Positions 44,181-54,135 of a DNA stretch of 64,000 nucleotides are shown here, one piece after another; positions within the stretch are counted from its first letter, which is position 1, and every line of letters starts with the position of its first letter. The DNA comes from Ovoidimarina sediminis (GTDB lineage Bacteria > Pseudomonadota > Alphaproteobacteria > Rhodobacterales > Rhodobacteraceae), in the NCBI RefSeq assembly GCF_032586175.1, contig NZ_JAWHTE010000024.1, forward strand, positions 1 through 64,000. The letters run 5' to 3'. The position numbers and the translations under genes were made by a program. Below the pieces are notes generated by a model. It was not told the DNA's origin and made no database searches. It saw nothing but the letters and a program-made list of their open reading frames with translations.

Positions 44181-45971
44181 ATGGCGGAGTCAACAGCCTC
44201 GAGTGAGGAACGCGCCAAGTCGCGCAAGATCGGCTCGCTACGTGGGCTCGCGCCCTATTTCGCACCCTACCGTGTGATGGTTGCGGCCTCCCTGGCGGCA
44301 CTCGTTGCCACGGCCTGTATTTCGCTCGTTCTTCCCCTCGCCGTGCGCCGTGTCGTCGATGGATTCGAAACCTCGGCAGCCGAACTCCTCGACAGCTACT
44401 TCCTCGCCGCCCTCGCGATCGCCGGGCTCCTCGCCGTCGGCACAGGCATGCGCTACTATCTTGTCACCCGGCTGGGTGAGCGTGTGATCGCCGATATCCG
44501 CAAGTCGGTCTTCGACAGGATGGTCGGGATGAGCCCAGCCTTCTACGAGAAGATCATGACCGGAGAGGTGCTCAGCCGGATCACCACCGATACCACCCTG
44601 ATCCTCAGCGTCATTTCATCCTCGATCTCGATCGCGCTAAGAAACGCGATATTGCTCGTCGGTGCGCTCATCATGCTTGTCGTGACATCGCCGAAGCTGG
44701 CTGGGCTCGTGATCCTCCTGATCCCCCTGATTGTAGTGCCGATCATCGTGCTTGGCCGGCGGCTGCGAAAGCTGTCCCGTGAAAGCCAGGATTGGATCGC
44801 GGCCTCGTCCGGCAACGCCTCCGAGGCGCTGTCATCGGTCCAGACATTGCAGGCCTTCACTCACGAGGCTGAAAGCCGCCGAGGCTTCGCCGACGTGACC
44901 GAAACGGCCTTCCGCGCGGCACACAAGCGTGTCGGTGTCCGGGCGATCATGACGGTGATCGTGATTGCCGTGGCATTTGCCGGCATCGTCTGCGTCCTCT
45001 GGGTCGGCGCGCGCGACGTGCGGGCTGAAGCCATGACCACGGGCGAACTGGTGCAGTTCGTGATTTACGCCGTGATCCTCGCGGGCGGCGTCGGCGCGCT
45101 TTCCGAGATCTGGGGAGAGCTTCAGCGCGCCGCAGGCGCAACCGAACGGCTGGTCGAACTGCTGAATGCCGAAGATACCGTCACCGATCCTGAGGAGCCT
45201 CGCGCCCTCGAGGGCCCGCTTACGGGCCAGGTCTCCTTCGAGAACGTCAGCTTCAGCTATCCCTCGCGCCCCGAACAGAAAGCGCTGGACGCCGTCAGTT
45301 TCGATATCGAACCTGGTGAAACGGTCGCGCTTGTCGGGCCCTCGGGCGCGGGCAAGACCACGGTGATCCAGCTTTTGCTCAGGTTCTACGATCCCCACGG
45401 CGGTGCGGTCCGTGTCGATGGCACGGATTTGCGCGATATCGCCCGGTCCGCTTTTCGGCGCCACATGGCGCTCGTCCCGCAGGATCCGGTGATCTTCGCC
45501 GCAAGCGCACGCGACAACATTCGTTTCGGGCGCCCCGACGCAACCGATGCCGAAGTCGAGGCAGCGGCCGAGGCCGCGGCGGCCGATACGTTCCTCCGTG
45601 CGCTGCCCCAAGGCTATGAAACCTATGTGGGCGAGCGCGGCATCATGCTCTCGGGCGGCCAGAAACAGCGCATCGCGCTGGCCCGTGCGATCCTGCGTGA
45701 CGCACCGATCCTGCTTCTCGACGAGGCCACGAGTGCGCTCGACGCAGAAAGCGAACGGGCCGTCCAGCAGGCCGTCGACCGGCTGAGCCAAGACCGCACC
45801 ATGCTGATCATCGCCCACCGCCTCGCCACGGTTAAGAAGGCCGACCGCATCCTCGTCTTTGAAGACGGCCGGATCGTCGCCGAAGGAACCCATCAAAGCC
45901 TCGTCGCCGATGGCGGTCTCTATGCCCGTCTCGCGAAGCTCCAGTTCACCGACGGTCTGGCAGCCGAATAG
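44181..45971 (+). CDS. ABC exporter, fused membrane and ATPase domains (MsbA-like)
   Basis: 596 residues. Six membrane segments lie in residues 25-310, followed by an ATPase with Walker A GPSGAGKTT (about 386), signature LSGGQKQR (about 490), Walker B LLLDEATSALD (about 512) and the switch His in IIAHRLATV. It is a homodimeric exporter of the lipid A/lipid or drug type. A GC-rich leader with GGGAGGA precedes it. It faces the glycan gene group with one gene between, so it might export a lipid-linked product, but general multidrug export is equally possible. Confidence 0.9.
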   Translation: MAESTASSEERAKSRKIGSLRGLAPYFAPYRVMVAASLAALVATACISLVLPLAVRRVVDGFETSAAELLDSYFLAALAIAGLLAVGTGMRYYLVTRLGERVIADIRKSVFDRMVGMSPAFYEKIMTGEVLSRITTDTTLILSVISSSISIALRNAILLVGALIMLVVTSPKLAGLVILLIPLIVVPIIVLGRRLRKLSRESQDWIAASSGNASEALSSVQTLQAFTHEAESRRGFADVTETAFRAAHKRVGVRAIMTVIVIAVAFAGIVCVLWVGARDVRAEAMTTGELVQFVIYAVILAGGVGALSEIWGELQRAAGATERLVELLNAEDTVTDPEEPRALEGPLTGQVSFENVSFSYPSRPEQKALDAVSFDIEPGETVALVGPSGAGKTTVIQLLLRFYDPHGGAVRVDGTDLRDIARSAFRRHMALVPQDPVIFAASARDNIRFGRPDATDAEVEAAAEAAAADTFLRALPQGYETYVGERGIMLSGGQKQRIALARAILRDAPILLLDEATSALDAESERAVQQAVDRLSQDRTMLIIAHRLATVKKADRILVFEDGRIVAEGTHQSLVADGGLYARLAKLQFTDGLAAE

Positions 45972-46112
45972 ACCGCCCGAACCTTCCCGTGTAACGCTAC
46001 GTCCCAAAACCATTCCGGTGCTTGGAGGAGCGAAAAGGTTTGGATATTCACGCCCCCGCACCACATTAAAGGAGCCGGTGAGCGGGAGTGACCGGTCAGG
46101 GGAGGAACGGGA

Positions 46113-47999
46113 ATGGGTCAGTTTGCGACAGTCGCGGACTCGAAGCGCATTGAAGAGGAAATGCCTTGGGAGGATCGCGACCTGCCGAAGGCGCTCTACG
46201 GCTTCATCGACAGGGTTGCCACGAAGCATGGCAACCGTCCGGCGGTTTCCTATCAGATCCTGTCCGGTCCGAAGGACAAGGCCGAAACCCTTACCTGGTC
46301 CGATCTCAAGGCGGGCACCTGCCGCGCCGCCAACCTATTCCGTTCGCTCGGCGTCGGCGAAACCGACGTCGTAGCCTACCTCCTGCCCAATGCGAATGAA
46401 GCCGTCCTGACGCTGATGGGGGCGATGGTCGCGGGGATCGCGAACCCGATCAATCCGTTGCTCGACGCCGAACAGATCGGCGCCATCCTGCGCGAAACGA
46501 AGGCCAAGGTGCTTGTCACGCTGAAGCCGTTTCCGAAGACAGATGTCGCACAGAAGGCGGCCGAGGCGGTCAAGCTCGCGCCCAATGTCGAAACCGTTCT
46601 CGAGATCGACCTTAACCGCTATCTCACCCCGCCCAAAAGCTGGATCGTACCGTTGATCCGACCGAAAGTTGAGGTCAAGCACCACGCACGCATCCTCAAT
46701 TTCAACGCGGAAATGGCAAAGCAGCCAGCAACGCTCAGCTTTGAAGATGGCGGCAGGGATCGGGTGGCGGCCTATTTCCACACCGGTGGCACGACCGGGA
46801 TGCCCAAGGTCGCGCAGCACCTTTATTCCGGGATGATCTATAACGGCTGGGTCGGCCACACACTCCTCTTCACCGAGGAAGACAGCGTGATGTGCCCCCT
46901 TCCGCTGTTCCATGTCTTCGCCGTCCACGTGATCCTGATGTCCGCGATCGCCTCGGGTGCGCACGTCGTCTTCCCCACCCCGGCGGGCTACCGGGGCGAC
47001 GGGGTGTTCGATAACTTCTGGAAGCTTTGTGAACGCTGGAAGACGACCTTCATCATCACCGTTCCCACCGCGATTTCCGCATTGATGCAACGGCCTGTCG
47101 ATGCCGATGTGTCGACGGTTAAGACGGCCTTCTCCGGCTCCTCGCCCTTGCCTGTAGAACTCTACAAGAAGTTCGAGAAGGCCGTGGGGATCAAGATCGT
47201 GGAAGGCTACGGCCTGACTGAAGCCACATGCCTCGTCAGCTGCAATCCGCTCGATGGGGAAAAGAAGATCGGCTCCGTCGGCATACCGTTCCCCTACACC
47301 GACGTGCGCATCCTCGTGCACACTGAAGACGGGCCCGCGGAGATGCCCACCGACGATATCGGCGAGATCTGCGTGGCGAACCCGGGCGTCTATGCCGGTT
47401 CCACCTATACAGAGGCCGACAAGAACCGGAACCTTTTCCACTACGATCGCTATCTCAGGACGGGTGATCTGGGCCGGATCGACAGCGACGGCTACATCTG
47501 GATAACCGGCCGCGCGAAGGATCTGATCATCCGGGGTGGCCACAATATCGATCCCGCCGAGATCGAAGAGGCGCTTGCGGGCCACGATGCGGTGGCCATG
47601 GTCGGCGCGATCGGCCAGCCCGACGCCCATGCCGGCGAAATTCCCTGCGCCTATGTCGAACTGGTGGCGGGCGCCAGCGTTACAGAGGAAGAACTCATGG
47701 AATTCGCGAAGGAGCGGATCCACGAGCGCGCGGCGCACCCCAAACATCTTGAAATCCTGCCGGAACTGCCGAAAACGGCGGTCGGCAAAGTCTTCAAACC
47801 CGATCTCCGGCGGCGCGCGATCACGCGAATCTATGACCGTGCCCTTGCGGATGCCGGCCTTGAGACGCGCGTTCACGAGATCGTCGAAGACAAGAAACGC
47901 GGGCTGGTGGCCCATCTCGACCCGGCACACAAGGCCGAGGAAGCGAAGGTTTCCGAAGTTCTCGGCGCCTTTACAAGGCCTTGGACCTGGGGCGGTTAA
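46113..47999 (+). CDS. Acyl-CoA synthetase (AMP-forming)
   Basis: 628 residues. Adenylate-forming motifs: AYFHTGGTTGMPKVA near residue 222, the VEGYGLTEATC loop, YLRTGDLGRIDSDGYIWITG and the C-terminal lysine in LPKTAVGKVFKPDLRRRA. It activates a fatty or other carboxylic acid to its CoA thioester. Preceded by GGGAGGAACGGG. The chain length is not predictable, although the N-terminal and middle regions resemble the long-chain branch of Rhodobacteraceae. Confidence 0.88.
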   Translation: MGQFATVADSKRIEEEMPWEDRDLPKALYGFIDRVATKHGNRPAVSYQILSGPKDKAETLTWSDLKAGTCRAANLFRSLGVGETDVVAYLLPNANEAVLTLMGAMVAGIANPINPLLDAEQIGAILRETKAKVLVTLKPFPKTDVAQKAAEAVKLAPNVETVLEIDLNRYLTPPKSWIVPLIRPKVEVKHHARILNFNAEMAKQPATLSFEDGGRDRVAAYFHTGGTTGMPKVAQHLYSGMIYNGWVGHTLLFTEEDSVMCPLPLFHVFAVHVILMSAIASGAHVVFPTPAGYRGDGVFDNFWKLCERWKTTFIITVPTAISALMQRPVDADVSTVKTAFSGSSPLPVELYKKFEKAVGIKIVEGYGLTEATCLVSCNPLDGEKKIGSVGIPFPYTDVRILVHTEDGPAEMPTDDIGEICVANPGVYAGSTYTEADKNRNLFHYDRYLRTGDLGRIDSDGYIWITGRAKDLIIRGGHNIDPAEIEEALAGHDAVAMVGAIGQPDAHAGEIPCAYVELVAGASVTEEELMEFAKERIHERAAHPKHLEILPELPKTAVGKVFKPDLRRRAITRIYDRALADAGLETRVHEIVEDKKRGLVAHLDPAHKAEEAKVSEVLGAFTRPWTWGG

Positions 48000-48083
48000 C
48001 GGAGAATTCGTTACTTTCGGCCATCTTTGGCCCCAATGGTGCCCAAATCTATCGACAAACTCGGCGCCATTGGAGGTCGAGCA

Positions 48084-48299
48084 ATGTTGATTTCTATGAT
48101 CTTTCTGGGCATGGCGACAGGCATCGTCGGTGCCGTAATCACCGGATTTGCAACCGGTTCCATCCTGATCGGGCTGGCGTTTTACGTGGGCACGGGTCTG
48201 GTCGCGACGGCGCTGGGGGTGCTCCTTGAACTGATCCGCAATACCGAGGATGAAGTGGCGCCCGAACTACGCGCGCCCGGGATGATAGCGGCGGAGTAA
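48084..48299 (+). CDS. Small membrane protein
   Basis: 71 residues from the ATG at 48084 (GGAGG nine bases upstream). Two hydrophobic segments (MIFLGMATGIVGAVITGFAT and GLAFYVGTGLVATALGVLLE) and a short acidic tail. It is 84 bases after the acyl-CoA synthetase and 49 bases before the fucosyltransferase. No family recognised. Confidence 0.6.
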   Translation: MLISMIFLGMATGIVGAVITGFATGSILIGLAFYVGTGLVATALGVLLELIRNTEDEVAPELRAPGMIAAE

Positions 48300-48348
48300 C
48301 CTCAACACATCTTGCGCAGCGACGCGACCGGGGGCTATCCCGGCGTCC

Positions 48349-49179
48349 ATGATTTACGTCCGGCTCCATGGCCGCATGGGCAACCAGCTCTTCGAATACG
48401 CCGCCGCGCGCGGTCTTGCCGCGCGCCTCGGCGTCGAGGTTTCTGTGGACGAGCGCATGCTCGCGCGCATGAACGACGCGCCCGCCCGCCCTCATTTCGC
48501 GTGGCGGGTGGTCGAGCCCGAGCGTCTTCCGCCCTTCCGGTGGGATCGGCCGACAGCCTACTTCCTATGGCGCTACCTGGGCCTCTCTCCGAAGATCCGC
48601 CGCGAGCGCGGGCACCATCCGAATTTTCTGACCTGGCCTGATGACAGCTACCTCCACGGTTACTGGCAGCATGAGGGCTATTTCGCCCATATCGCCGATG
48701 AATTACGCCGCGAATGCCGCGTCACGACGCCGCCAAGTGCGGCGAACCAAAAGTTTGCCGCCCGGATCACAGGCTGCCTCTCCGCATCGCTGCACGTCAG
48801 GCGGGGCGATTTTCTCGATGTCGCCCCGGACGCCGTATGCACCGAACACTATTACCGTACGGCGCTCGATCGTCTCGCTGCCGAGATTGGTGAAATGCCT
48901 ACCGTCTTCGTTTTCTCCGACGATCCCGACTGGGCCAGAGGCAACCTGAACCTCCCGGCGGAAACCGTCGTGGTCGATATAAACGGCCCCGATAGCGCCC
49001 ATGAAGACCTCCGGCTGATGGTCGCCTGCCGGCACAACATTATCTCGAACAGCACGTTCTCGTGGTGGGGCGCCTGGCTCGGCACACCGGATAACCGCGT
49101 CGTGATCGGCCCCAAAACCGAAACGGAGACCATCAGCAGCTGGCTCGCAGATGGATGGATTTCTGTTTTAAATCAGTAA
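48349..49179 (+). CDS. Alpha-1,2-fucosyltransferase-like enzyme (GT11)
   Basis: 276 residues. GT11 motifs: IYVRLHGRMGNQLFEYAAAR at the N-terminus, the donor-binding HVRRGDF at about residue 149, FVFSDDPDW, and NSTFSWWGAWLG near the C-terminus. It transfers fucose (or a related deoxysugar) to a glycan. No GDP-fucose synthesis genes are in the window. It opens a seven-gene run of sugar- and side-group transferases. Confidence 0.85.
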   Translation: MIYVRLHGRMGNQLFEYAAARGLAARLGVEVSVDERMLARMNDAPARPHFAWRVVEPERLPPFRWDRPTAYFLWRYLGLSPKIRRERGHHPNFLTWPDDSYLHGYWQHEGYFAHIADELRRECRVTTPPSAANQKFAARITGCLSASLHVRRGDFLDVAPDAVCTEHYYRTALDRLAAEIGEMPTVFVFSDDPDWARGNLNLPAETVVVDINGPDSAHEDLRLMVACRHNIISNSTFSWWGAWLGTPDNRVVIGPKTETETISSWLADGWISVLNQ

Positions 49180-49685
49180 CTTAACAAGAACCGAAGGCAT
49201 CGGGCCCGCCGATTGTTCGCGCAGCCGAAAAGCTCTGTCACGGGATATCTGCCAAAAACGCCTTCCCTTTGTGAATTAAATCATACTAATCTCAAATTAG
49301 ACGAGCTAATCTCTTTGTGTGTACCAAGTTCGTGTCGTTCACACGAGAGTATGAGTGAAGAGTAACGAGTGATCGCCCGTGTGTTTGGGGCGATGGCGAT
49401 ACAAGGGACCTGAACGCCAAATAGGGTCCTCGAAATTAGGGTGCCATGGATTGGGAACTGTCCCGAACCCGATCCATGGCACTCATTTTTCCAAGAACAA
49501 GGTTCCAGCCCGACGCCATCCGGCCCTGCCGAGCTGCGCAACACCACGGTGTCAGGTTCGGCGCCTCCACTTGAAATCTCTCATTGAATGCTGGCACACT
49601 CGAATGAACAAACGGGGCATATCGAGCAAAAAAACCCTGTCGTCGAACCTACAACTCCGCAACCTGAGTCGGGGGATACAGGCAA
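49180..49685. other. AT-richer spacer between fucosyltransferase and hydrolase
   Basis: No gene supported; frames at 49379-49714 and 49588-49770 have no ribosome-binding sites. It contains an 8-bp tandem word CTAATCTC near 49287 and the hairpin plus T-run at 49441-49490. The base composition is lower in GC than its flanks. Confidence 0.5.
49441..49490 (+). terminator. Rho-independent-terminator-like hairpin
   Basis: GTGCCATGGAT (49441-49451) is perfectly complementary to ATCCATGGCAC (49472-49482), with a 20-base loop, and TCATTTTT follows at once. It is 260 bases past the fucosyltransferase stop. The long loop makes it unusual, and it could also be an independent short RNA. Confidence 0.45.
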
Positions 49686-50597
49686 TTGGAATCACGGCTG
49701 CCGGAAGATGGTAAGGCACAGGCTCCGTCCGCTGACGAAGCCGATCTTCCCTTGTGGTTCCCGGAGCTGATGCCAGGCGGTCACGGGACGGGCTTCCTAG
49801 AAAAGACCAATGGACATTCGCTCCTCTTCGTGGCGCGTTCTGCGCCGGTCTTGCTCGTGACGTTCGACAACCTGTCAAATGTCCGGGACAGATCACCCCG
49901 ACGCCTTCCATGGGCCTACAAGTACGCACGCGATGCCAAGGCTTCGCATCTCGGGATCATGGCACACAGAGGCGACTGGTACAGGGAACCGAACCTCATC
50001 GCGCGGATGCAGACCCTCGCTGATGACGGGTTCTTCGCAAACTACGAACGTGTGCTCTTTGCCGGAAGTTCGATGGGTGCCTTCGGAGCCCTGTCGTTCT
50101 CAGCTCTGGTTCCCGGGGCCCATGTGCTGGCCTTCAATCCGCAATCCACACTCGATCCCAAGCTGGTGCCCTGGGAAAGTCGCTATGCAAAAGGCCAGAA
50201 ACAGGATTGGAGCCTGCCTTTCAGCGATCCCGCCTGTCATCTGGAGAATGCCACTCAGGTCAGCGTCTTCTTCGATCCCTATTTCGAGCCGGACAAGCGG
50301 CATTTCGAGAGGCTGTCATCACCCAGTGTACAGGCGTACAAATGCTGGTTCTCGAACCACAAATCCGCGGTCTTCCTGCGAAAGATCGGTGCTTTGAAGC
50401 CGGTCATGGACGAGGCGCTGTTCGGTGAACTGACGCAAGAGAAGTTCTACAGGCTCTATCGCTGCAGGCGGAACCTTCCGTGGTACGCGGGATCACTCAA
50501 GCATTACTACGTTCAATCTGGACGTGCAGGCATGGCAAAGCGCGTCAAGCGTGCATTCCGCGCCGCTCGCAACGTATCACTGGAGGCGGCTGAGTGA
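49686..50597 (+). CDS. Alpha/beta-hydrolase-fold protein of a glycan locus
   Basis: About 303 residues. The fold shows HSLLFVARSAPVLLVTFDNL, HLGIMAHRGDWYREPNLIAR and the nucleophile elbow FAGSSMGAFGALSFSALVPG, then PQSTLDPKLVPWESRY. I have seen similar proteins in Rhodobacteraceae polysaccharide loci, sometimes misnamed PAPS reductase. The start (TTG at 49686) is unsure; an ATG at 49770 is the next choice. The stop overlaps the GT2 start. Confidence 0.6.
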   Translation: MESRLPEDGKAQAPSADEADLPLWFPELMPGGHGTGFLEKTNGHSLLFVARSAPVLLVTFDNLSNVRDRSPRRLPWAYKYARDAKASHLGIMAHRGDWYREPNLIARMQTLADDGFFANYERVLFAGSSMGAFGALSFSALVPGAHVLAFNPQSTLDPKLVPWESRYAKGQKQDWSLPFSDPACHLENATQVSVFFDPYFEPDKRHFERLSSPSVQAYKCWFSNHKSAVFLRKIGALKPVMDEALFGELTQEKFYRLYRCRRNLPWYAGSLKHYYVQSGRAGMAKRVKRAFRAARNVSLEAAE

Positions 50598-51613
50598 GCG
50601 ATACATCCCCGCAGCGCTTCGTCATCGTCACCACGATGAAAAACGAAGGCGCCTTCATGCTCGAGTGGATCGCCTATTCACGCTCGATCGGCTTCACGGA
50701 TTTCGTGATCTTCACCAATGATTGCGAAGACGGAACAGATAAGATTGCCGCAAGGCTGGATGACCTCGGGATTGCCACACATGTCCCAAACCGCCTCAAA
50801 CCTGGTGTCAGCCCGCAGCGCAAGGCGCTCAGGCGGGCCCGGTTTCAGGAAGTCGTGAAATCGGCGGACTGGCTGATGTCCGCAGATGTGGATGAGTTTC
50901 TCAATATCCGGGTTGGTTCCGGTCACCTGAGCGACCTGATGGATGCAGTGGGCAACGTCGATGCGATTTCGATCTGCTGGAAGCTCTTCGGAAACGGCGG
51001 GCACACGGCATACCGACGCGGCTTCGTGACCGAACAGTTCTTCAGATGCGCGCCCGAGAACCGCTTTCCGAATTTCCGGGCCAGAGGGGTCAAGACGCTG
51101 TTTCGGAATTCGGGGAAGTTCGCGCGCATGGGCGTACACCGCCCCCGCCTTTGCGACCCGCCTGAGCCCTGCATTTGGGTCGATGGCGGTGGCAACCCGG
51201 TCTCCGAAGCGTTTCAGCACAGGGGCTGGAAAGCGAGCCCGGGCTTCACGCACGACTACGCAAGGTTGCATCACTATGCCGTCCGCTCCGTCGAAAGCTT
51301 CCTGGTGAAACGCGATCGCGGGCGCACCAACCATGTGAACGTCGATCAGGGCCTCGAATACTGGCGCCACATGAACGCCAATCACCGGCCTGACAAATCG
51401 ATCCTTGAACGTCTGTCTGCTGCGCGACTCGAATACGGTCGACTTCTGGCGGATGACGTGCTGGCAAGCCTGCACGAACAGGCCTGTCGCTGGCACGAGG
51501 ACAAGATAAACGAATTGCTTGGGCGCGAGGGCTGGCCCGAGTTCCGGAGGGCAATCGGTGCCATAACCGGCGGCGCCCCGACAAAACGCGAGGCCGCGCA
51601 TGGGGCGGCATGA
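50594..51613 (+). CDS. Glycosyltransferase family 2 (PF13704 type)
   Basis: 339 residues from a GTG overlapping the previous stop. RFVIVTTMKNEGAFMLEWIA is the donor-binding start, FTNDCEDGTDKIAARL and the DXD in LMSADVDEFLNI follow, then KTLFRNSGKFARMGVHRPRL. It adds a sugar to a glycan or lipid acceptor at the cytoplasmic face. It overlaps the sulfotransferase-like gene by 14 bases. Confidence 0.75.
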   Translation: MSDTSPQRFVIVTTMKNEGAFMLEWIAYSRSIGFTDFVIFTNDCEDGTDKIAARLDDLGIATHVPNRLKPGVSPQRKALRRARFQEVVKSADWLMSADVDEFLNIRVGSGHLSDLMDAVGNVDAISICWKLFGNGGHTAYRRGFVTEQFFRCAPENRFPNFRARGVKTLFRNSGKFARMGVHRPRLCDPPEPCIWVDGGGNPVSEAFQHRGWKASPGFTHDYARLHHYAVRSVESFLVKRDRGRTNHVNVDQGLEYWRHMNANHRPDKSILERLSAARLEYGRLLADDVLASLHEQACRWHEDKINELLGREGWPEFRRAIGAITGGAPTKREAAHGAA

Positions 51614-52559
51614 AACTTCGGTGATCGTCCATGGCGGGTTTCACAAGACTGCCACGACGCATCTACAGGGTATCCTGAAACGCAACGAAAAGCGCCTGGA
51701 TCGCCACGGCATCCGGTATATTCACCATCGCGCGACGCGAAAGAATTTTACCGTCCCGGTCCAGCTCAACGCGTATCTGAACCTCGGCCTTCCTCGCCGG
51801 CGGCGAATTGACGACGACACGCTGCGGTCCATGACACAAGATTTCTTCGATACACATTCCGAGGGTCAGCCCCGGCGGATCATCATGTCCGACGAAAACA
51901 TGGCCGGACACTGCGGCCAATGTGTTAGAGGCGGAACGCTTTACGAATACCGCAGGGATTTCCTGGAGATTTTCGCACGCGAGATTCCATATCGAGTCTC
52001 CGAGGTTCACATGGCAATCCGCGGTTATGCGGATTTCTTTGCATCCGCCTATGTGGAATTTCTGCGCTCGGTCAAACGCGACAGCCCCCCAAAGTTGTTC
52101 GTGACCGAAGCGAAGATGAAGGAGCTGGTCCTGGAAAAGAAACCGTCGTGGCGCCAGGCGCTGTCCGATGTCAGGGCAGCCTTTCCCGCCGCCCGCCTGT
52201 TCATCTGGCGTTACGAAGATTACGAACACCTGTCGGGTCAGGTACTGCAGAATCTCTGTGGCGACGCGATCGACGCGTCGCTCCTTCGCGAACCCGGATC
52301 ACCACAGATCCGGCCCACCGCCTCGGGCGAAGCCGTGTCGCGCATGCTGGCTGCAGCCGATGAAGGGGGGCTCAAGGCCATGGTCGATTGTCGCATCGAC
52401 ATCCAGGAGGCCTTTCCGAAGGGCCGGAAATGGGGAAGCTACGATCCCTGGTCACCGAAAGACCGGGCAAGGCTCGATGCCGCTTATGCGCGGGATTGGG
52501 AAAAGATCTGCGCAGACAACCGATACGAGATCTTGGCACCCGATCTGTTGATGGCATGA
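51600..52559 (+). CDS. Sulfotransferase-like protein
   Basis: 319 residues. The N-terminus SVIVHGGFHKTATTHLQGIL has the 5'-phosphosulfate-binding loop (KTATT) of PAPS-dependent sulfotransferases; RIIMSDENMAG and RLFIWRYEDY (the 3'-phosphate-binding region) follow. It may sulfate a sugar in this glycan group. It is 58 bases from the next methyltransferase. Confidence 0.65.
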   Translation: MGRHETSVIVHGGFHKTATTHLQGILKRNEKRLDRHGIRYIHHRATRKNFTVPVQLNAYLNLGLPRRRRIDDDTLRSMTQDFFDTHSEGQPRRIIMSDENMAGHCGQCVRGGTLYEYRRDFLEIFAREIPYRVSEVHMAIRGYADFFASAYVEFLRSVKRDSPPKLFVTEAKMKELVLEKKPSWRQALSDVRAAFPAARLFIWRYEDYEHLSGQVLQNLCGDAIDASLLREPGSPQIRPTASGEAVSRMLAAADEGGLKAMVDCRIDIQEAFPKGRKWGSYDPWSPKDRARLDAAYARDWEKICADNRYEILAPDLLMA

Positions 52560-52617
52560 AGCGGAAGGGATCGAAAGAACGATCATATGAAACAGCCATA
52601 TCAAACGGAGAGCACGC

Positions 52618-53358
52618 GTGGGAATTGATGCGGCGATCGCCCTGCAACTGATCGCCAACCGCGATCTGTTCAAGAAGCGGAAAAGTGGCCTCATGCTCGG
52701 TCGGCAGTCCCTCAGAGTCCCGCCCAAACACCGGGGCCGCATCCGCCGCGCGATGCGCACCGCCGAACTCTCCTGCGATCTCGAAGACCTGTTTCAGAAG
52801 GACGGATACGCAGAAACCTTCACCTCTGCGATCGGGTTGCCGCCCCTGCAGGCCCTCGACGCATCCGATTACGAAGGATCCAACCTTGTTCACGATCTGA
52901 ACTATCCGATAGGCGACGACTTACGCGGCAGGTTCGATTTCATCCTCGACGGCGGCACGCTGGAGCACGTTTTCAACGCTCCGCAGGCGCTCGATAACGT
53001 CTTCTCAATGCTCTCCGAGGGCGGCGTCTTCATCTCGGCAAACGGGATGACCGGCTGGGCTGGGCACGGCTTCTACCAATTCAGCCCCGAACTGGTCTGG
53101 CGTTACTGGCAAGATGCTCGTGGTTGCGAAATCCTTCAATGCACGGCCCTTCCATTTCACCCCGGGGAAAAGCTTCGGCACGTGCGTGATACCGGTGCCG
53201 GCGGCGCGCGCTTCCGGTCGCGAAAGCTGACCGGCCGATGGTATCTGTTCTACATCGTGCAAAAGTCAGCCACCGCCAACACGGCTCCGGCGATTACTGC
53301 ACCTGCGCAATCTGATTACCAGGTGCGGTGGCAAGCGCCTTCGGAGGTTCACGCATGA
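52618..53358 (+). CDS. SAM-dependent methyltransferase-like protein
   Basis: 246 residues from a GTG (GGAGAG upstream). The class I methyltransferase centre is FDFILDGGTLEHVFNAPQAL with LSEGGVFISANGM; the glycine-rich SAM loop at the usual N-terminal place is not obvious, so the first third may be diverged. Its stop overlaps the next methyltransferase start. Confidence 0.6.
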   Translation: MGIDAAIALQLIANRDLFKKRKSGLMLGRQSLRVPPKHRGRIRRAMRTAELSCDLEDLFQKDGYAETFTSAIGLPPLQALDASDYEGSNLVHDLNYPIGDDLRGRFDFILDGGTLEHVFNAPQALDNVFSMLSEGGVFISANGMTGWAGHGFYQFSPELVWRYWQDARGCEILQCTALPFHPGEKLRHVRDTGAGGARFRSRKLTGRWYLFYIVQKSATANTAPAITAPAQSDYQVRWQAPSEVHA

Positions 53359-54029
53359 AACCCGGGCTGACAGAGATTGCCGATCGCTTCGGCTCCGACA
53401 AGGGATCGCGCAAGCATCGGTACACTGAGCTCTACCACATGCTCTTTTCCCCGCTGCGGGAACGGAAGCTAACATTTCTTGAAATGGGCTTGCTTATTGG
53501 GGGGCCGGAACACGGAAATGCCGCCACACGGGAAACGACAGATCTTCCCTCGATCCGCATGTGGCTCGAATACTTTCCAAATGCGCGGATCATCGGGCTC
53601 GATGTGTCGGATTTTTCTTGGTTCGAGCATGAGCGCTTCGACTTCCTGCGCTGCGACATGGACGAGCGTCAGAAGATCGCCGACGCTGCGGCAGGGTTCG
53701 ACGAATTCGACATCATCCTCGAGGATGCCTCGCACGCCTCGCACCATCAGCAAAACGCGTTCCTTGAGTTGTTTCCCAAACTCGCCCCGGAAGGCCTGTA
53801 TATCATCGAAGATCTCCGCTGGCAGCCCAAAGCCTATGAAAAACCGGGGATCACCAAGACGGCGGCCCTGTTTCAGGGATACCTCAACACCGGGTCGTTC
53901 GAACACTCCGATCCCAAGGTCGCAGTCGAGTTGAATGCGTTGAGAACCGATATCTCCGGCGTCTTCGTCTTCCAGGCAAAGTATCAGAAGCGACGCCGGG
54001 ATCAGGTTGCAGTGGTACACAAGAAATGA
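53355..54029 (+). CDS. SAM-dependent O-methyltransferase (MycE/TylF-like)
   Basis: 224 residues, ATG at 53355 overlapping the previous stop (ATGA) with GGAGG upstream. FGSDKGSRKHRYTELYHMLF and TFLEMGLLIGGPEHGN form the SAM region of macrolide/sugar O-methyltransferases of the TylF/MycE type. LYIIEDLRWQPKAY and FDIILEDASHASHHQQNAFL contain the metal-binding acids. It probably methylates a sugar hydroxyl in the glycan. Confidence 0.7.
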   Translation: MKPGLTEIADRFGSDKGSRKHRYTELYHMLFSPLRERKLTFLEMGLLIGGPEHGNAATRETTDLPSIRMWLEYFPNARIIGLDVSDFSWFEHERFDFLRCDMDERQKIADAAAGFDEFDIILEDASHASHHQQNAFLELFPKLAPEGLYIIEDLRWQPKAYEKPGITKTAALFQGYLNTGSFEHSDPKVAVELNALRTDISGVFVFQAKYQKRRRDQVAVVHKK

Positions 54030-54135
54030 AACCATCTTCTTTCTTTCGCGAAAGGCCCCCAGGCATGACGAGAGTGCATGCCCCGGCTCCGGGAGTCCCC
54101 TCGGCTCACAGCCTCAATCCTGAGAGAGCATCTCG

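Noticed and set aside
44832..46229. 465-residue open frame on the complement strand
   Set aside because: Antisense to the ABC exporter; no start signal and no homologous motif.
46335..47930. 531-residue open frame on the complement strand
   Set aside because: Antisense to the acyl-CoA synthetase, whose motifs are all intact.
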